Source: Parerythrobacter jejuensis (GTDB taxonomy: Bacteria > Pseudomonadota > Alphaproteobacteria > Sphingomonadales > Sphingomonadaceae). From it: DNA of 64,000 bases. Of the stretch, positions 1 to 9,223 are shown in pieces. The notes below the pieces were generated by a model, which worked only from the letters and a program-made list of their open reading frames with translations, searched no databases and was not told the origin of the DNA. The stretch spans positions 2,232,001 through 2,296,000 of the forward strand of contig NZ_BAAAZF010000001.1 in NCBI RefSeq assembly GCF_039536765.1, in the 5' to 3' direction. Position 1 is the first letter of the stretch, and every line of letters starts with the position of its first letter. The position numbers and the translations under genes were made by a program.

Positions 1-834
1 GAGAATTACTTGCACCACAGGCCCCGCAGGCTGGGAGTATTCCAACAGATCCGGCCTCAGTTTCAGGACTTGCAGCTTTATCGCGGCGATCAGCACAGGT
101 TCGCTCTGCTCCGGAGAAATGGTGGCCTTCCTTGCGAGTGCCTGAATCTCAGGGCTCTTGGCGACTTGCCCGAAGATGGGGGCGGATGGCCCGTGGTCCG
201 GATCAGCAATATCAGCGGTGGAGGCCGCGACCCTTTCCGGCTGACGCGCGAGGCTCACGACGTGTTGCTGCGGGGCCAAGGGCGACGGCGCGGCTGCATT
301 TTCCGCGACAAGCCGCGCGATCGGCTCCAACCCAGCCGTCACAATGGCACGCGTGAAGGCGGCGGCGAGCAACCCAGCATCCTGGCCCGGTACGGAAATG
401 GAAGCGAATATGGTTTTCGCAGCGGCGCGCGGCGTGGGTTCAAGCCATTGCGGACCAAGGATGCTGCGCCAGAACCATCCGGTGACGGGCTTGCCCAATG
501 CCATCATGGCCAGGAAAGTGGCCCGTGCTTCGGTGATGTCGTTGAAATAGACGGCATTCGCACTGTGGCTGGCGGGCGTCGCGCCATGGACTGCCCCCGC
601 TAAAACCGGCGACAAAGCATCCGAGAATTGCCGTGCTAGCCGCATTTCCAATGCCGGGACGGCCTGCCCATGTGGTGCCTTGCGATATTTCAGGCCATCC
701 AGCTTGCGGACAGCGAAGACCTTGTGATCGGGAATGCTGGCCTGGGCCAGAGCACGCTCCAGACGCATTTGTGCCCCGAAATGCGAGTCTCTGCGCGCGC
801 GCAAGGATAACCGGGCGATGTTGAGCCCGGTCAT
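1..834 (-). CDS. Hypothetical CIS-cluster protein, C-terminus off the left edge
   Basis: An open frame starts at ATG 834 and stays open for 278 codons to the window edge, so the 3' end is missing. Its ATG shares bases with the TGA of the preceding 1498-residue gene (ATGA overlap), which argues for translational coupling and makes it the next gene of the injection-system operon. The product is soluble-looking, Ala/Pro-rich, with no signal peptide, membrane segment or recognisable catalytic motif. It starts [18 protein letters not shown] and contains a Trp/Phe-rich stretch (around residues 125-140) followed by Ala/Pro-rich sequence. I do not recognise the family. Position suggests a structural, accessory or cargo-related part of the CIS, but that is inference only. 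Confidence 0.75.
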   Translation of the reverse strand, partial: MTGLNIARLSLRARRDSHFGAQMRLERALAQASIPDHKVFAVRKLDGLKYRKAPHGQAVPALEMRLARQFSDALSPVLAGAVHGATPASHSANAVYFNDITEARATFLAMMALGKPVTGWFWRSILGPQWLEPTPRAAAKTIFASISVPGQDAGLLAAAFTRAIVTAGLEPIARLVAENAAAPSPLAPQQHVVSLARQPERVAASTADIADPDHGPSAPIFGQVAKSPEIQALARKATISPEQSEPVLIAAIKLQVLKLRPDLLEYSQPAGPVVQVIL

Positions 835-3800
835 TTGCGGAACAGCCCGCCTCCGAAGGCGAAGGTCATTTGCGGTTCGATCATCTTGGCGATGCCGAAA
901 TCTTCAACGATCCGCGCTTCGACGCGGTCAGGACCGATCGCCTCGGTCTCGAACCGAGCGACCGGCCTCCCCAGGCGGTCCCGGACCAGGCCCGATTGTT
1001 TGAGGAAAATCCTGTCGGGCGAAACCTTGAGCGGGATCAGGCCACCGGTGCGCACCGGGACCGGATCGATCAACGTCGCCGGGATCAGCTGATCGACCGG
1101 TGCATGTGCCGCCAGCAGCAAGGCGATGCGCACCAGTTCGCTGATCGCTTCGATCGCGTCATTGTCGGATCTGTCGACTTGTAGAAACAGCCAGTCGGTC
1201 AGGTCTTGCAATGACCGGCGCTGGCCGATTGGCAAGGCTTCCCAGCTGGGCAGAACGGCGAGCGAAACCAGGCTTACGGTATCGTCATGCGCCGACAGGA
1301 TTTCGGCCCATTGCATGCGGATCGCCGGGTCGGTTTCCGCGAATGCCGCGTTGAGACATCCCGCGACATTGGCGAGTTCCTCCATTTTGCTGGAAGCAAG
1401 CCGAGCAAGAACGGGTCGCTCGCGGCCATTGTCGATCAGGTCGGCAATCGATGTTACCCTGCGCACGGTCTGGTGGAGGCTCGACAGGTCCATGCGGTCC
1501 AGCGCGACCAGATCGAGCGCAGCTGCAGCTGCACGCCACCCTTGGAACCGGTTCGCCTGTGTAACCAGGGTCGCGCCGATCCGTGCGAGGCCCGGATTGA
1601 TATAGGCTGGCTGGGCCGGGACCATCATCGGCAAGGCCTGAGCCCGCCAACGTGAGCGCTGTAAGGCCCGGATCGCGGGCTTCCGCCGGTTGAGACGCTC
1701 AACAGCCTTGCTGATCTTGGGGAACCAGCCGACCGGCACCTCGTGCAGCAAGGCGACGTAATCTGCCAGTTCGGGGGGCAGTTCATGCTCTTCGAACCTG
1801 CACTCGACAATCGGCGACGGGATAGTTGAATCTGTTGCGCTCGCAATCGGAGCTGGCGTGATGACGGACGCCACGCGCGGACGGCGGAACAGGATACGAT
1901 CACCATACTGGACAATCAGCGCGCTGCGCCTGGCGTTGGTCTCCTCAACGAATTTGCGGTCTTCGGCCTCCAGCGCTTCGGTGACGAGGATGTCGTGCCG
2001 CAGCTCGTCGATTTCGAGCTGGAGTTTGTCGAGATTGCTTTCGAGGCGCCCAGCATCACTGCGCACCTGTTTGAGCACGGACTCACAATCGCCGAGGAAT
2101 TTCTGGTAGAGGTCGACCCGTCCTTCAACCAGCCGCATCAGCGCAATAGCATCATCCAGCGCGGCCACAGCGGCATTGAAATAGTCGGATTCATGGGAAT
2201 CGTCCTTCTCGGACTTGGACAGGCCCCGAACGTCGATGATGTCGTCGCCGCCAGAGCCGGCATTGAGGACCTGCTCGAGGGTGACCGGGTCAAGCACGGG
2301 CTTGTCGGCCTTGGGATCGGTTGGCCAGGTCACTCCGTCAGGAAGGATCCCGTATCCAGGAACCGGCAAGTCACCGATCGCAATTCCGATATCGCCGTCT
2401 TCCATCAGTTGGGTGAGCGTGTTGCGGATCGCGATTTTGCCCGCCAGAGCATATTCATGGGCCTTGGCCGCTTCGCTCACTTTAAGGCGTTCGGCCACGG
2501 TAACTGTGCGTTCTACCAGGCCGGGCAGGGCCTTTTGGCCAACAATATCGGCGGCCTTGATGCGGCTGTCGAAATAGCCCAGCTTTTCAATCGCTACACC
2601 ATAGTTCTGGGCCGTGTCGTAGTCTGAGGCCCGCTTAAACGTCATCGTCGTCTCGGCTGGCGGCGGAGTGTAGGGCAGGGCTGTGTATGTCGCACCAGTG
2701 TACATGACCACGGGCGGATTGCTGGACACAGCCGGCGCGGGACCAGGCTGACTAGCCGCGATGCCGGAGCCGGCCCACATCATGGGTGAAATGTTGGCCG
2801 CCATTGCGATGACCATCGAATTGGCGGCAGCCTCTTCGGCTGGCTGTGATAGGAAGGTCGAACTTCCTCCGATCTTCTTTTCCGAACTGGAAACCTTGAA
2901 GGCCCTCTCGTCGCGATCCCGGCCAGATGGTTTCGGCGCTGGTGTTGGGCTGGATCCGCCACCACCGCCACCGCTACCGTCTGTCACCGCAGACGTGATG
3001 AACTGAGTCTCGACCTCCTTTATGCTCGACATGAACTTGGCCAGATCATCTGCATTGGCGCGTGCACTCTGGTCGCGCATGGCCACGTCGGCGAGCGCGG
3101 GCGAGGTAATCAGGCGAGACGCTTCGGACCGGCCAAGGATGTATTGGCGCAACCGGTAGATGTCGGATCGTGCCCTGACAAAACCGACATCAATCGCATC
3201 ATTGGTGATCGCGAGGCGTTTCTCCAGATCGGCTGCGAGGCCGGAGAGACCGCTTTGGTCTACCAACTGCAAGTGGGGTACGAGATAGGGCTGCTTCCAT
3301 CGGTCCTTGAAGGAATGTAATGCGGTCGATCCAAGCAATTGGCCAAAAGCCTTGGTCCCGAACGGTCCTGTCGGGTCTTTGGCGCTATCGAAATCATCGA
3401 CATGTTGGTCGGATGTAATATCGCCACTACCGATCAGGAGGCCGTTGGAAAGATAGGTCACGGTATCCGACGATGACATCGTGCCGAGCGCCCCCAAGAA
3501 GAGGATTCCATCCACGGATTCGACGAATAGCCGGTCTATCGCGATGTCCTTGCCAAAGGGTTCTTCCTTGGTGCCAAACTTCGCTGCAGGCAGGACGACC
3601 CTTTGCCACCCGATCATATCGCGATTGAAGGTCGGCTTTTCTTTCTCCTTCTCTTCATCCTCCTGCTTGGTGAAAATCGTCGCTGCAAATTCTGCAGAGT
3701 CCGTCCTCAACTTGATCCTGAGTTCGGAAGGCATTTCGCCTTCTGGAACCCGGACCCAGAAAAACAGATTGTCCCCGGCGCCAAATGGAACGCCCTTGCC

Positions 3801-5327
3801 GAATTCGCCGAACTCCAGGTGCGCGGGGCTACCATCGGGTTTGAGTACGAAACCGCGCTGCGTGTCGAGGGTGAGTTCCATTTCCGGATCAGGTGCGATC
3901 TCGGACGCCTGGAGATCACTTGCGGGCCATGCGCCGCGCTTGGCCTGGGATGCGACACCAAGGCTATCAAGCTTGCGCCGAAGGCTTTCGCGATCCCGGA
4001 TTGCGGCAGCCCGTTCCTGGTGGAGCTTGCGCAACTGGGCTGCGAAAGCAGGATCGACTTTCTCCGTTACGAATAGGGCCGGATCATAAAGCTTGCCGGG
4101 CAGGGGCAATAGCAGTTCCACCTTGTCCGGCTCGTTGACCGACAGCGTTTCGAGCGAAGCGCTTTCGTCAACCAGGCGGCCGACTTCCTCCAGAATGGCG
4201 GGCCTCATAGTGAGATCGAAACTGTCCGGGAAAAAACTCTGCATGCGTGCTTCGGGATCGAACAGCTCCCCCGGCATGGCCCCGACAGGGGGAAGAAACT
4301 CGATCGACTGACGTATCTTGAACGGCGGCTCGTCTGCCATTTCCGCCATATGCTCGGAGAATTGACGCAGGCGCGCTTCGGCCATCAATGTATTCGCCCG
4401 CGTAGCGCCGATGGAATTGCGTGGCCGGGGCTGGCCGCCCATGCGCTGGACCGCTGCTGCGTCGATGAAATCGATGTGCCAGTCTGGCGTGAAGCCGACC
4501 AGGGCCAAGGGCAGGCCATAGGGCTCCCACGGATGCATGCCGCTCCGGCCATGGCGAGCCTCGAGATCAAAAATCCGCTCGGCAATGTGGTTGCGGCGCA
4601 AAGCCTGCGATGGTGCCAGCACGTAGCCGGTGCCGCGGCCCCCGGTATCAACATCATCGGGCCAGGCGAACAGCGCGAGCCGGACGCCGTCCATCGCAAG
4701 CGGCTGCAGATGCGCGACATCGCGGCGGTCCGGTGGACAATCGGGATCATCGCCCTGATCGGGTATCTCCACTGTTATGGGTTGCGCCAACAGGATCGCC
4801 AACCGCGGGAGGCTGCTATCTCCACCATCGACCAATTCTAAAAGCTTGCCACCATTGCGCCGGGGCAACGCGCCTTCGACCGGTGAAGGGCCATCGGTGT
4901 TGCCTTCCGGGATTGGGCCATCCTCTTCAGGATCTGGCGTCCCCTCCAATTGCCCTGCGGTCGCCAGTACCGGCAAATCGTGCAAATTGAGCGTCCGGCC
5001 CCGCACCCGGACGTCTTCTCCGGAGCGGGCAAGCCCGTTTCCTTCGAACAGCTGGATCGAGCGGTGGTAGTCGGGGGAACCGGTATTGAGCCTGGCAACG
5101 CTGAGGCCTTTGATGACCCCGGCAGAGACCGCCTGGCCCCGCAGACGCTGGATTCCGCCCGATCCGACCTGCTCCGCCTCGAGTGCGGTGTGGGAAAGTG
5201 ACCTACCATCGAACGGCCGGACGCGACGCCGCCAGAAACCGCCCGTACTGCGCGCCATCGGCGGATCTGTTGCCAGCGCGTGTTCGCCGGCCAGATAGGG
5301 TCGCGGAAACTTGCTCACCTTGCTCAT
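831..5327 (-). CDS. Very large CIS-associated protein (1498 aa), paralogue of the next two genes
   Basis: This is the largest protein in the cluster. Residues ~35-85 carry a divergent form of a module also found in the two genes transcribed just before it (FDG...L....AL..EQ...... then GVIKGLSV). Similarity to the 792-residue neighbour continues to about residue 430, including a shared [11 protein letters not shown] segment against [13 protein letters not shown] Gly/Ser/Pro linker (~780-800) separates this half from an Ala-rich middle and a helical C-terminal half with coiled-coil character (~1090-1190). There is no signal peptide. Its ATG overlaps the upstream stop (ATGA). LPPaG-type proteins occur in phage-tail-like particle loci, so a baseplate periphery or fibre/spoke role is plausible. 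The exact function is unknown to me. Confidence 0.8.
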   Translation of the reverse strand: MSKVSKFPRPYLAGEHALATDPPMARSTGGFWRRRVRPFDGRSLSHTALEAEQVGSGGIQRLRGQAVSAGVIKGLSVARLNTGSPDYHRSIQLFEGNGLARSGEDVRVRGRTLNLHDLPVLATAGQLEGTPDPEEDGPIPEGNTDGPSPVEGALPRRNGGKLLELVDGGDSSLPRLAILLAQPITVEIPDQGDDPDCPPDRRDVAHLQPLAMDGVRLALFAWPDDVDTGGRGTGYVLAPSQALRRNHIAERIFDLEARHGRSGMHPWEPYGLPLALVGFTPDWHIDFIDAAAVQRMGGQPRPRNSIGATRANTLMAEARLRQFSEHMAEMADEPPFKIRQSIEFLPPVGAMPGELFDPEARMQSFFPDSFDLTMRPAILEEVGRLVDESASLETLSVNEPDKVELLLPLPGKLYDPALFVTEKVDPAFAAQLRKLHQERAAAIRDRESLRRKLDSLGVASQAKRGAWPASDLQASEIAPDPEMELTLDTQRGFVLKPDGSPAHLEFGEFGKGVPFGAGDNLFFWVRVPEGEMPSELRIKLRTDSAEFAATIFTKQEDEEKEKEKPTFNRDMIGWQRVVLPAAKFGTKEEPFGKDIAIDRLFVESVDGILFLGALGTMSSSDTVTYLSNGLLIGSGDITSDQHVDDFDSAKDPTGPFGTKAFGQLLGSTALHSFKDRWKQPYLVPHLQLVDQSGLSGLAADLEKRLAITNDAIDVGFVRARSDIYRLRQYILGRSEASRLITSPALADVAMRDQSARANADDLAKFMSSIKEVETQFITSAVTDGSGGGGGGSSPTPAPKPSGRDRDERAFKVSSSEKKIGGSSTFLSQPAEEAAANSMVIAMAANISPMMWAGSGIAASQPGPAPAVSSNPPVVMYTGATYTALPYTPPPAETTMTFKRASDYDTAQNYGVAIEKLGYFDSRIKAADIVGQKALPGLVERTVTVAERLKVSEAAKAHEYALAGKIAIRNTLTQLMEDGDIGIAIGDLPVPGYGILPDGVTWPTDPKADKPVLDPVTLEQVLNAGSGGDDIIDVRGLSKSEKDDSHESDYFNAAVAALDDAIALMRLVEGRVDLYQKFLGDCESVLKQVRSDAGRLESNLDKLQLEIDELRHDILVTEALEAEDRKFVEETNARRSALIVQYGDRILFRRPRVASVITPAPIASATDSTIPSPIVECRFEEHELPPELADYVALLHEVPVGWFPKISKAVERLNRRKPAIRALQRSRWRAQALPMMVPAQPAYINPGLARIGATLVTQANRFQGWRAAAAALDLVALDRMDLSSLHQTVRRVTSIADLIDNGRERPVLARLASSKMEELANVAGCLNAAFAETDPAIRMQWAEILSAHDDTVSLVSLAVLPSWEALPIGQRRSLQDLTDWLFLQVDRSDNDAIEAISELVRIALLLAAHAPVDQLIPATLIDPVPVRTGGLIPLKVSPDRIFLKQSGLVRDRLGRPVARFETEAIGPDRVEARIVEDFGIAKMIEPQMTFAFGGGLFRK

Positions 5328-7702
5328 GACTTGAGCCTCTCAGTGACCTTGGGCATCACCTCGTCGAGGATCTCGCGCTCTTGCGATTTGATTGCCTCCA
5401 GAATTGGGTCGGCCATTTCTTTCATGAAGCCACGATCCAGCTCGATGAAGCCGCGGTCGATCTCGATGCCATAGCCAGTATCACCCAGCCAGGCGCCGCG
5501 TTTGCCCTCGAACATTTCGCGATCGCCCATTTGTGCCAGGATCTGCAGGCCTTCGCCCATTTCACGCCTGCGATAATCGGTCGCAATGCTTGATACTTGT
5601 GCTTTCGAGAGCAGTTTCAGAGATGTGTCGGCGCGCGAAAGGCGTCGTTCCGCCATCGGATTGCGCTCCAGCATGTTGATCATCTCGCGATTGCGGGTGG
5701 CATCGGCTCCTCGCAGCATTTCGACCGCGGTTCGGGAACGAACATCCTCGCGGATGCGCCGACGGGGATCGCGCGTCGCGGTCTCGCGAAGTCTGCGCTC
5801 GATCTCTTCGGTCGGCTTCAGCATCGCGTCCCGCGCCAACTCAAGATCGTGAACAAAGTTGGCGAAGAAAACCGGGTTTATGCGCGGACTGGCCAGGACA
5901 TCGATCATAATCGATGCCGCAGCAGGTGCGGCGGCCTTTTGCACCGCGTCGAGCCGCATCTTGAGGCCAAGTTCGAGCGCCTGTTTCTCGATCAGCTTGA
6001 TCCGTTCTTCTTCGGATGTCGGCGTTGGTGTCGGTGTAGGAGTTGGCGTCGGGGTAGGTGAGGGCGTTGGGCCCGGGGTTGGTGTTGGGCCCGGTGTCGG
6101 CGTTGGAGAAGGTGTCGGCGACGGAGTCGGGCTTGGCGCAGGCGTCGGTGCCGGAACTGGCTCGGGCGTATCGTCATCAAGGTCCAGATCGATCGAGTGG
6201 CCGACCAGCGATGTCGCCTGCGGCGCGGTGCGCTGGCGAGCGTAGAAGATGATCGGGATTCCATTGGCATCCTGCGGGACGGATCCGGCAGCATCATCGA
6301 GCGATGCCTGCCACATTTCGTATTGCGCCTGTTCCTCCGCGCTCAGGACAGAAGAGCCGGAGCCGCTTGGGCGCAGCATCGGCTTGGCAAGGTTCGCGCT
6401 GGGCAAGCGGCGGGCCATCATCCGGTCGAGCCCGCGACCACCAAGACGCAGATCGCCGGTCTTGCGGACCTCGAGGGTCTTTCGCGTCAGACTGCGCAAA
6501 TTGCTGGCATAGCCGTGCAGCTTGTGACGCGGCACCGGCACCAGGGCGGTAATGGCCATACCCTCCTGCTCGTTCTTGGACAGATCGATCGGGGGCAGGG
6601 TCAGTGTTTCTTCGATGATCGATGCGATCTCATCTTGCGGAACCAGGCTCACTTGCATGGTGGATGCGCCCGGCAACCATCCTTGCTCGAGCCCGTCACG
6701 CCCGAAAGTGATGCATTCCATCGGCATCGGACCTGCCGGGGGCAGGAGCGAGAAATGCTCATTCGCAGCAAACTGTGGGCGCATCCCGCGCGATTTGCGC
6801 TGCTGGAGCACGTCAGAAAGATGGCGCTGGTATTGCAGCAGGAAAGCCTCGGCCATGCTGCGTGGGCGCCCGCCCAAAGATATTTCGAGCGGGCTATCAG
6901 CGCCGGTTTCGCGGCGCACCAAGGCCGTATCGATCCAGCGCACCGTTCCGCGATCAAGCCCGAGCATGGCGAGTGGCAATGCATCATGGGGCAGGGGACC
7001 GGGATCATTGCCAAAAATGCTGCGCGCGGCACGGGCCCTGGAGCTGTCCAGATCGGTCGCATCGTCGGCATCAGGCCATGCAATCAGCGTAATCGCGGTT
7101 GCTTCGATAATGTCTCCGTCCTGGAATGTTCGCTCGCCGTTGATCTCGGTCGGATAGGAGGCGACCGGATTGGCCGAGAATTCGACAGGCCTCAGGGCGA
7201 GGATGAACAGGCCGGACCGGCTGGCCAGAGGCAAGGACGGCTGGCTGGCAATACCCAATGCCGCATCGATACGGCGGCTTTCGGCAATGTCGCCCAGCGG
7301 GATGGTCCGGTCTGCACTGATCATCACGATAGCGCCGGTCGGGGTGACCCCGTGGCCAGCAGTGATGGCAAGCGAATCCGCCCCGACCGTGCCGGTGGAT
7401 TGGACATTAAGGCCGGATACAATGCCTGTTCCGACTGCTGCTGCGAGGTCGTTCTGGCGTTGCCTAATATAGTCCTGGTCACGCGTAAGATCGGCTGCGG
7501 TCAGGAATTTCCCGTCGAAATAGCGCGGACGCTTGCGCATTCCGTCGAGGATCAAGGCCCCTTCTTCATCGGTCGGGACTGCGCCCCAGCCGCCGCTGCT
7601 GTTGGCGGGAACCTTGAGATCGAGCTGCTCGACCAGGTCGCCCAGGCCGATCTGGAGCCTGCCAGAGGCGCGGATGAAGCTGTCGGATGCGGATGAAGCC
7701 AT
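5324..7702 (-). CDS. CIS-associated protein with N-terminal YFDG module and Pro/Thr linker (792 aa)
   Basis: Residues 57-100 contain the clearest copy of the shared module: [15 protein letters not shown], then D-Q-x-Y-x-R-x-R, then [10 protein letters not shown]. It continues through an AITAGHGV...G segment and a [12 protein letters not shown] segment (about residue 325). Residues ~512-562 are an almost pure Pro-Thr/Pro-Ser-Pro-Thr linker. The ~230 residues after it are charged and helical, with many Arg/Glu. ATG 7702 follows an AGAAGGA ribosome site that overlaps the previous stop. The layout (N-terminal attachment domain, flexible linker, helical end) resembles a fibre or arm anchored on a baseplate, which is inference. 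I know of no enzymatic motif in it. Confidence 0.8.
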   Translation of the reverse strand: MASSASDSFIRASGRLQIGLGDLVEQLDLKVPANSSGGWGAVPTDEEGALILDGMRKRPRYFDGKFLTAADLTRDQDYIRQRQNDLAAAVGTGIVSGLNVQSTGTVGADSLAITAGHGVTPTGAIVMISADRTIPLGDIAESRRIDAALGIASQPSLPLASRSGLFILALRPVEFSANPVASYPTEINGERTFQDGDIIEATAITLIAWPDADDATDLDSSRARAARSIFGNDPGPLPHDALPLAMLGLDRGTVRWIDTALVRRETGADSPLEISLGGRPRSMAEAFLLQYQRHLSDVLQQRKSRGMRPQFAANEHFSLLPPAGPMPMECITFGRDGLEQGWLPGASTMQVSLVPQDEIASIIEETLTLPPIDLSKNEQEGMAITALVPVPRHKLHGYASNLRSLTRKTLEVRKTGDLRLGGRGLDRMMARRLPSANLAKPMLRPSGSGSSVLSAEEQAQYEMWQASLDDAAGSVPQDANGIPIIFYARQRTAPQATSLVGHSIDLDLDDDTPEPVPAPTPAPSPTPSPTPSPTPTPGPTPTPGPTPSPTPTPTPTPTPTPTSEEERIKLIEKQALELGLKMRLDAVQKAAAPAAASIMIDVLASPRINPVFFANFVHDLELARDAMLKPTEEIERRLRETATRDPRRRIREDVRSRTAVEMLRGADATRNREMINMLERNPMAERRLSRADTSLKLLSKAQVSSIATDYRRREMGEGLQILAQMGDREMFEGKRGAWLGDTGYGIEIDRGFIELDRGFMKEMADPILEAIKSQEREILDEVMPKVTERLKS
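6014..6160 (-). repeat. Coding tandem repeat for Pro-Thr linker
   Basis: On the minus strand this stretch reads as runs of Pro-Thr and Pro-Ser-Pro-Thr codons within the 792-residue gene. On the plus strand it appears as repeated GGTGTCGG/GGCGTTGG units. Such repeats can change length by slippage, so linker length may vary between strains. Confidence 0.8.
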
Positions 7703-7715
7703 GACGGTATCCTTC

Positions 7716-8576
7716 TCAGGGCTGGTTCAGCGTGACGGGGGAAAGCGGCATGCCTTGCCACTTGCCCGGCAGGTAAATGACGGGACGCAAATCGTTGCGC
7801 ACGGCAACGGGCGCATCGAGTTTGAGGATCGGGCGGGTCTCTCCCGCACCAGGTGCTTTGACCGGAATGGCGATGCGCGCGAGCAGGACGGCACTCATGT
7901 CCTCGCCTGCAACATGCTCTGCAAACGGGGCCAATTCGCCATCGGCCAGCGCGGCCAGATCGGTCGGCCATGCACCCAAAACAGCCTCTCGCTGCGCTTT
8001 CGCGCTAGCGGAGCCACCAGGCCAGTGATTGGTCGGTGAGGGCACGGGATCTCCGCCTCCTTCCTTGCGCAAGACAAGGGACAGGGCGCCACGCTCTTCA
8101 AGGCGGGACGGGACGGTCGGATCAATGGTGTCGAATGGGCCCGAGGCCACGGCCGGGCTCCGCCCGCGTGCGCAATTATGAGCTGACAAGAACAGGTCGG
8201 CGATGACAACGCGCTTGCCCGAAAGCACATGCATGGCGGCGAGCAATCCGGCCCCATCCTGTTGGGAAAACCAGCGTGAGAGGCGGATGCAATGCGGCTC
8301 TGCCAATTCGATAATCCGGCCATACCGGTCGACTGCGATGCCGGGCAGGACACGCAATTCCCGTTCTGCATCATCGGCATCCGGCGCCTTCGCCAGGAGC
8401 CCTGCCAGGGTTCCGTGCCCGACCAGAGCCTGGAGCAATCGGGCAAGCCGCCCGCGATGATAGGTCTGCTCTGCGCGAAAATCCTCCGCATCCAGCATTA
8501 GCCCGGCAGCGTAGTTCACCCGCTCCGCATCGGGGCCCGATTCGAGCGGGTCGATCATGTCGGTCAGCTGGTTCAT
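7716..8576 (-). CDS. CIS-associated protein, smallest member of the three-paralogue set (286 aa)
   Basis: The N-terminus holds the shared module: [13 protein letters not shown], then [16 protein letters not shown], and [12 protein letters not shown] further on. It lacks the long C-terminal extensions of its two neighbours. I place the start at ATG 8576 rather than an in-frame TTG at 8585, because AGAAGGA lies 9 nt before this ATG. The stop overlaps the ribosome site of the next gene. The same CCTGAGAAGGAT string precedes both this gene and the following one. No membrane segment or catalytic motif is visible. A particle-structural role is likely from context; the specific function is unknown. 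Confidence 0.8.
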   Translation of the reverse strand: MNQLTDMIDPLESGPDAERVNYAAGLMLDAEDFRAEQTYHRGRLARLLQALVGHGTLAGLLAKAPDADDAERELRVLPGIAVDRYGRIIELAEPHCIRLSRWFSQQDGAGLLAAMHVLSGKRVVIADLFLSAHNCARGRSPAVASGPFDTIDPTVPSRLEERGALSLVLRKEGGGDPVPSPTNHWPGGSASAKAQREAVLGAWPTDLAALADGELAPFAEHVAGEDMSAVLLARIAIPVKAPGAGETRPILKLDAPVAVRNDLRPVIYLPGKWQGMPLSPVTLNQP

Positions 8577-8597
8577 GGTCGGCAATCCTTCTCAGGG

Positions 8598-8870
8598 TCA
8601 GCGGCGGATGATGCCGTCGCGGATGGGGGGAACATTGATGCGGCGGCGGCGCGGATCACGGATGCGCAGCCGTTCGGCGATGCGCTCGTTGACGCGGATC
8701 GGGGCGGTCGGCTTGATCACTGTCACCACGATCTCTGTCGGCGCGCTTTCATTCTGCGCATCGTCGATCACGCTCAGGCGGAACCGGTAGGTTCCCGGCT
8801 TGAACTTGTTGGTCACCGCCAGCGTGGGCGATTTCTGGGTGACCGTCTTGTTCAGTTTGAGCGCGGGCAT
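8598..8870 (-). CDS. Small CIS-associated protein starting with the second half of a PKD-like fold (90 aa)
   Basis: Residues ~25-55 read PGTYRFRLSVIDDAQNES followed by a VVTV strand, the typical second half of a PKD/Ig-like domain. The rest is Arg-rich and basic, ending IIRR. The frame is continuous with the upstream 111-residue gene: after its UGA (8879-8877) the next codon in the same frame is TTG at 8876, then ATG at 8870. No strong ribosome site precedes either, so translation may depend on coupling or readthrough. The first half of the PKD fold sits at the C-terminus of the upstream gene. Confidence 0.65.
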   Translation of the reverse strand: MPALKLNKTVTQKSPTLAVTNKFKPGTYRFRLSVIDDAQNESAPTEIVVTVIKPTAPIRVNERIAERLRIRDPRRRRINVPPIRDGIIRR

Positions 8871-8876
8871 CGGCAA

Positions 8877-9212
8877 TCAGTCCCGATCAACCAGCGTGAA
8901 GCGATACTTCACCACCTTGCCGTCGCCCTTGTCGCTCGATCGGGCGCCGGACAGGTTGAAGCCCTGGCCTTGCCGGATCCGCGGCTCGACACGTTTCCCG
9001 TTGCCATCGACCACATCCAGCACGGCGGTCGGCTTGGCGGCATCGAGCACAACCACCTCGATCGAGGCTGGCTCGCTTTCATTGCCGGCATCGTCGGTCA
9101 CCACCAGTTCGAAACGGCTGGCGCCCAAAGGCAGCTGGTCATTAGGCCCCAACTCGACCTTCACGATCGGCTGTACCTGGGTCACGGGCTTGTTCTTGAT
9201 AAAGCGTGGCAT
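8877..9212 (-). CDS. Small PKD-like CIS-associated protein (111 aa)
   Basis: The protein begins with the second half of a PKD/Ig-like domain (ASRFELVVTDDAGNESEP, then a VVVLD strand) and ends with the first half of another (FNLSGARSSDKGDG then KYRFTLVD). ATG 9212 has AAGGAG seven bases upstream, eleven bases after the stop of the 904-residue tail gene. The missing complementary halves lie at the end of that gene and at the start of the next small gene. There is no signal peptide. A likely role is a beta-sandwich decoration or joint on the tail tip, inferred from position. PKD folds are known as protein- or carbohydrate-binding modules in surface and phage structures. Confidence 0.75.
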   Translation of the reverse strand: MPRFIKNKPVTQVQPIVKVELGPNDQLPLGASRFELVVTDDAGNESEPASIEVVVLDAAKPTAVLDVVDGNGKRVEPRIRQGQGFNLSGARSSDKGDGKVVKYRFTLVDRD

Positions 9213-9223
9213 GGGTTACTCCT

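Noticed and set aside
10-603. A 197-codon plus-strand frame at the left edge
   Set aside because: It lies antisense to the longer, translationally coupled minus-strand gene (1-834) and has Arg/Gly-rich shadow-frame composition.
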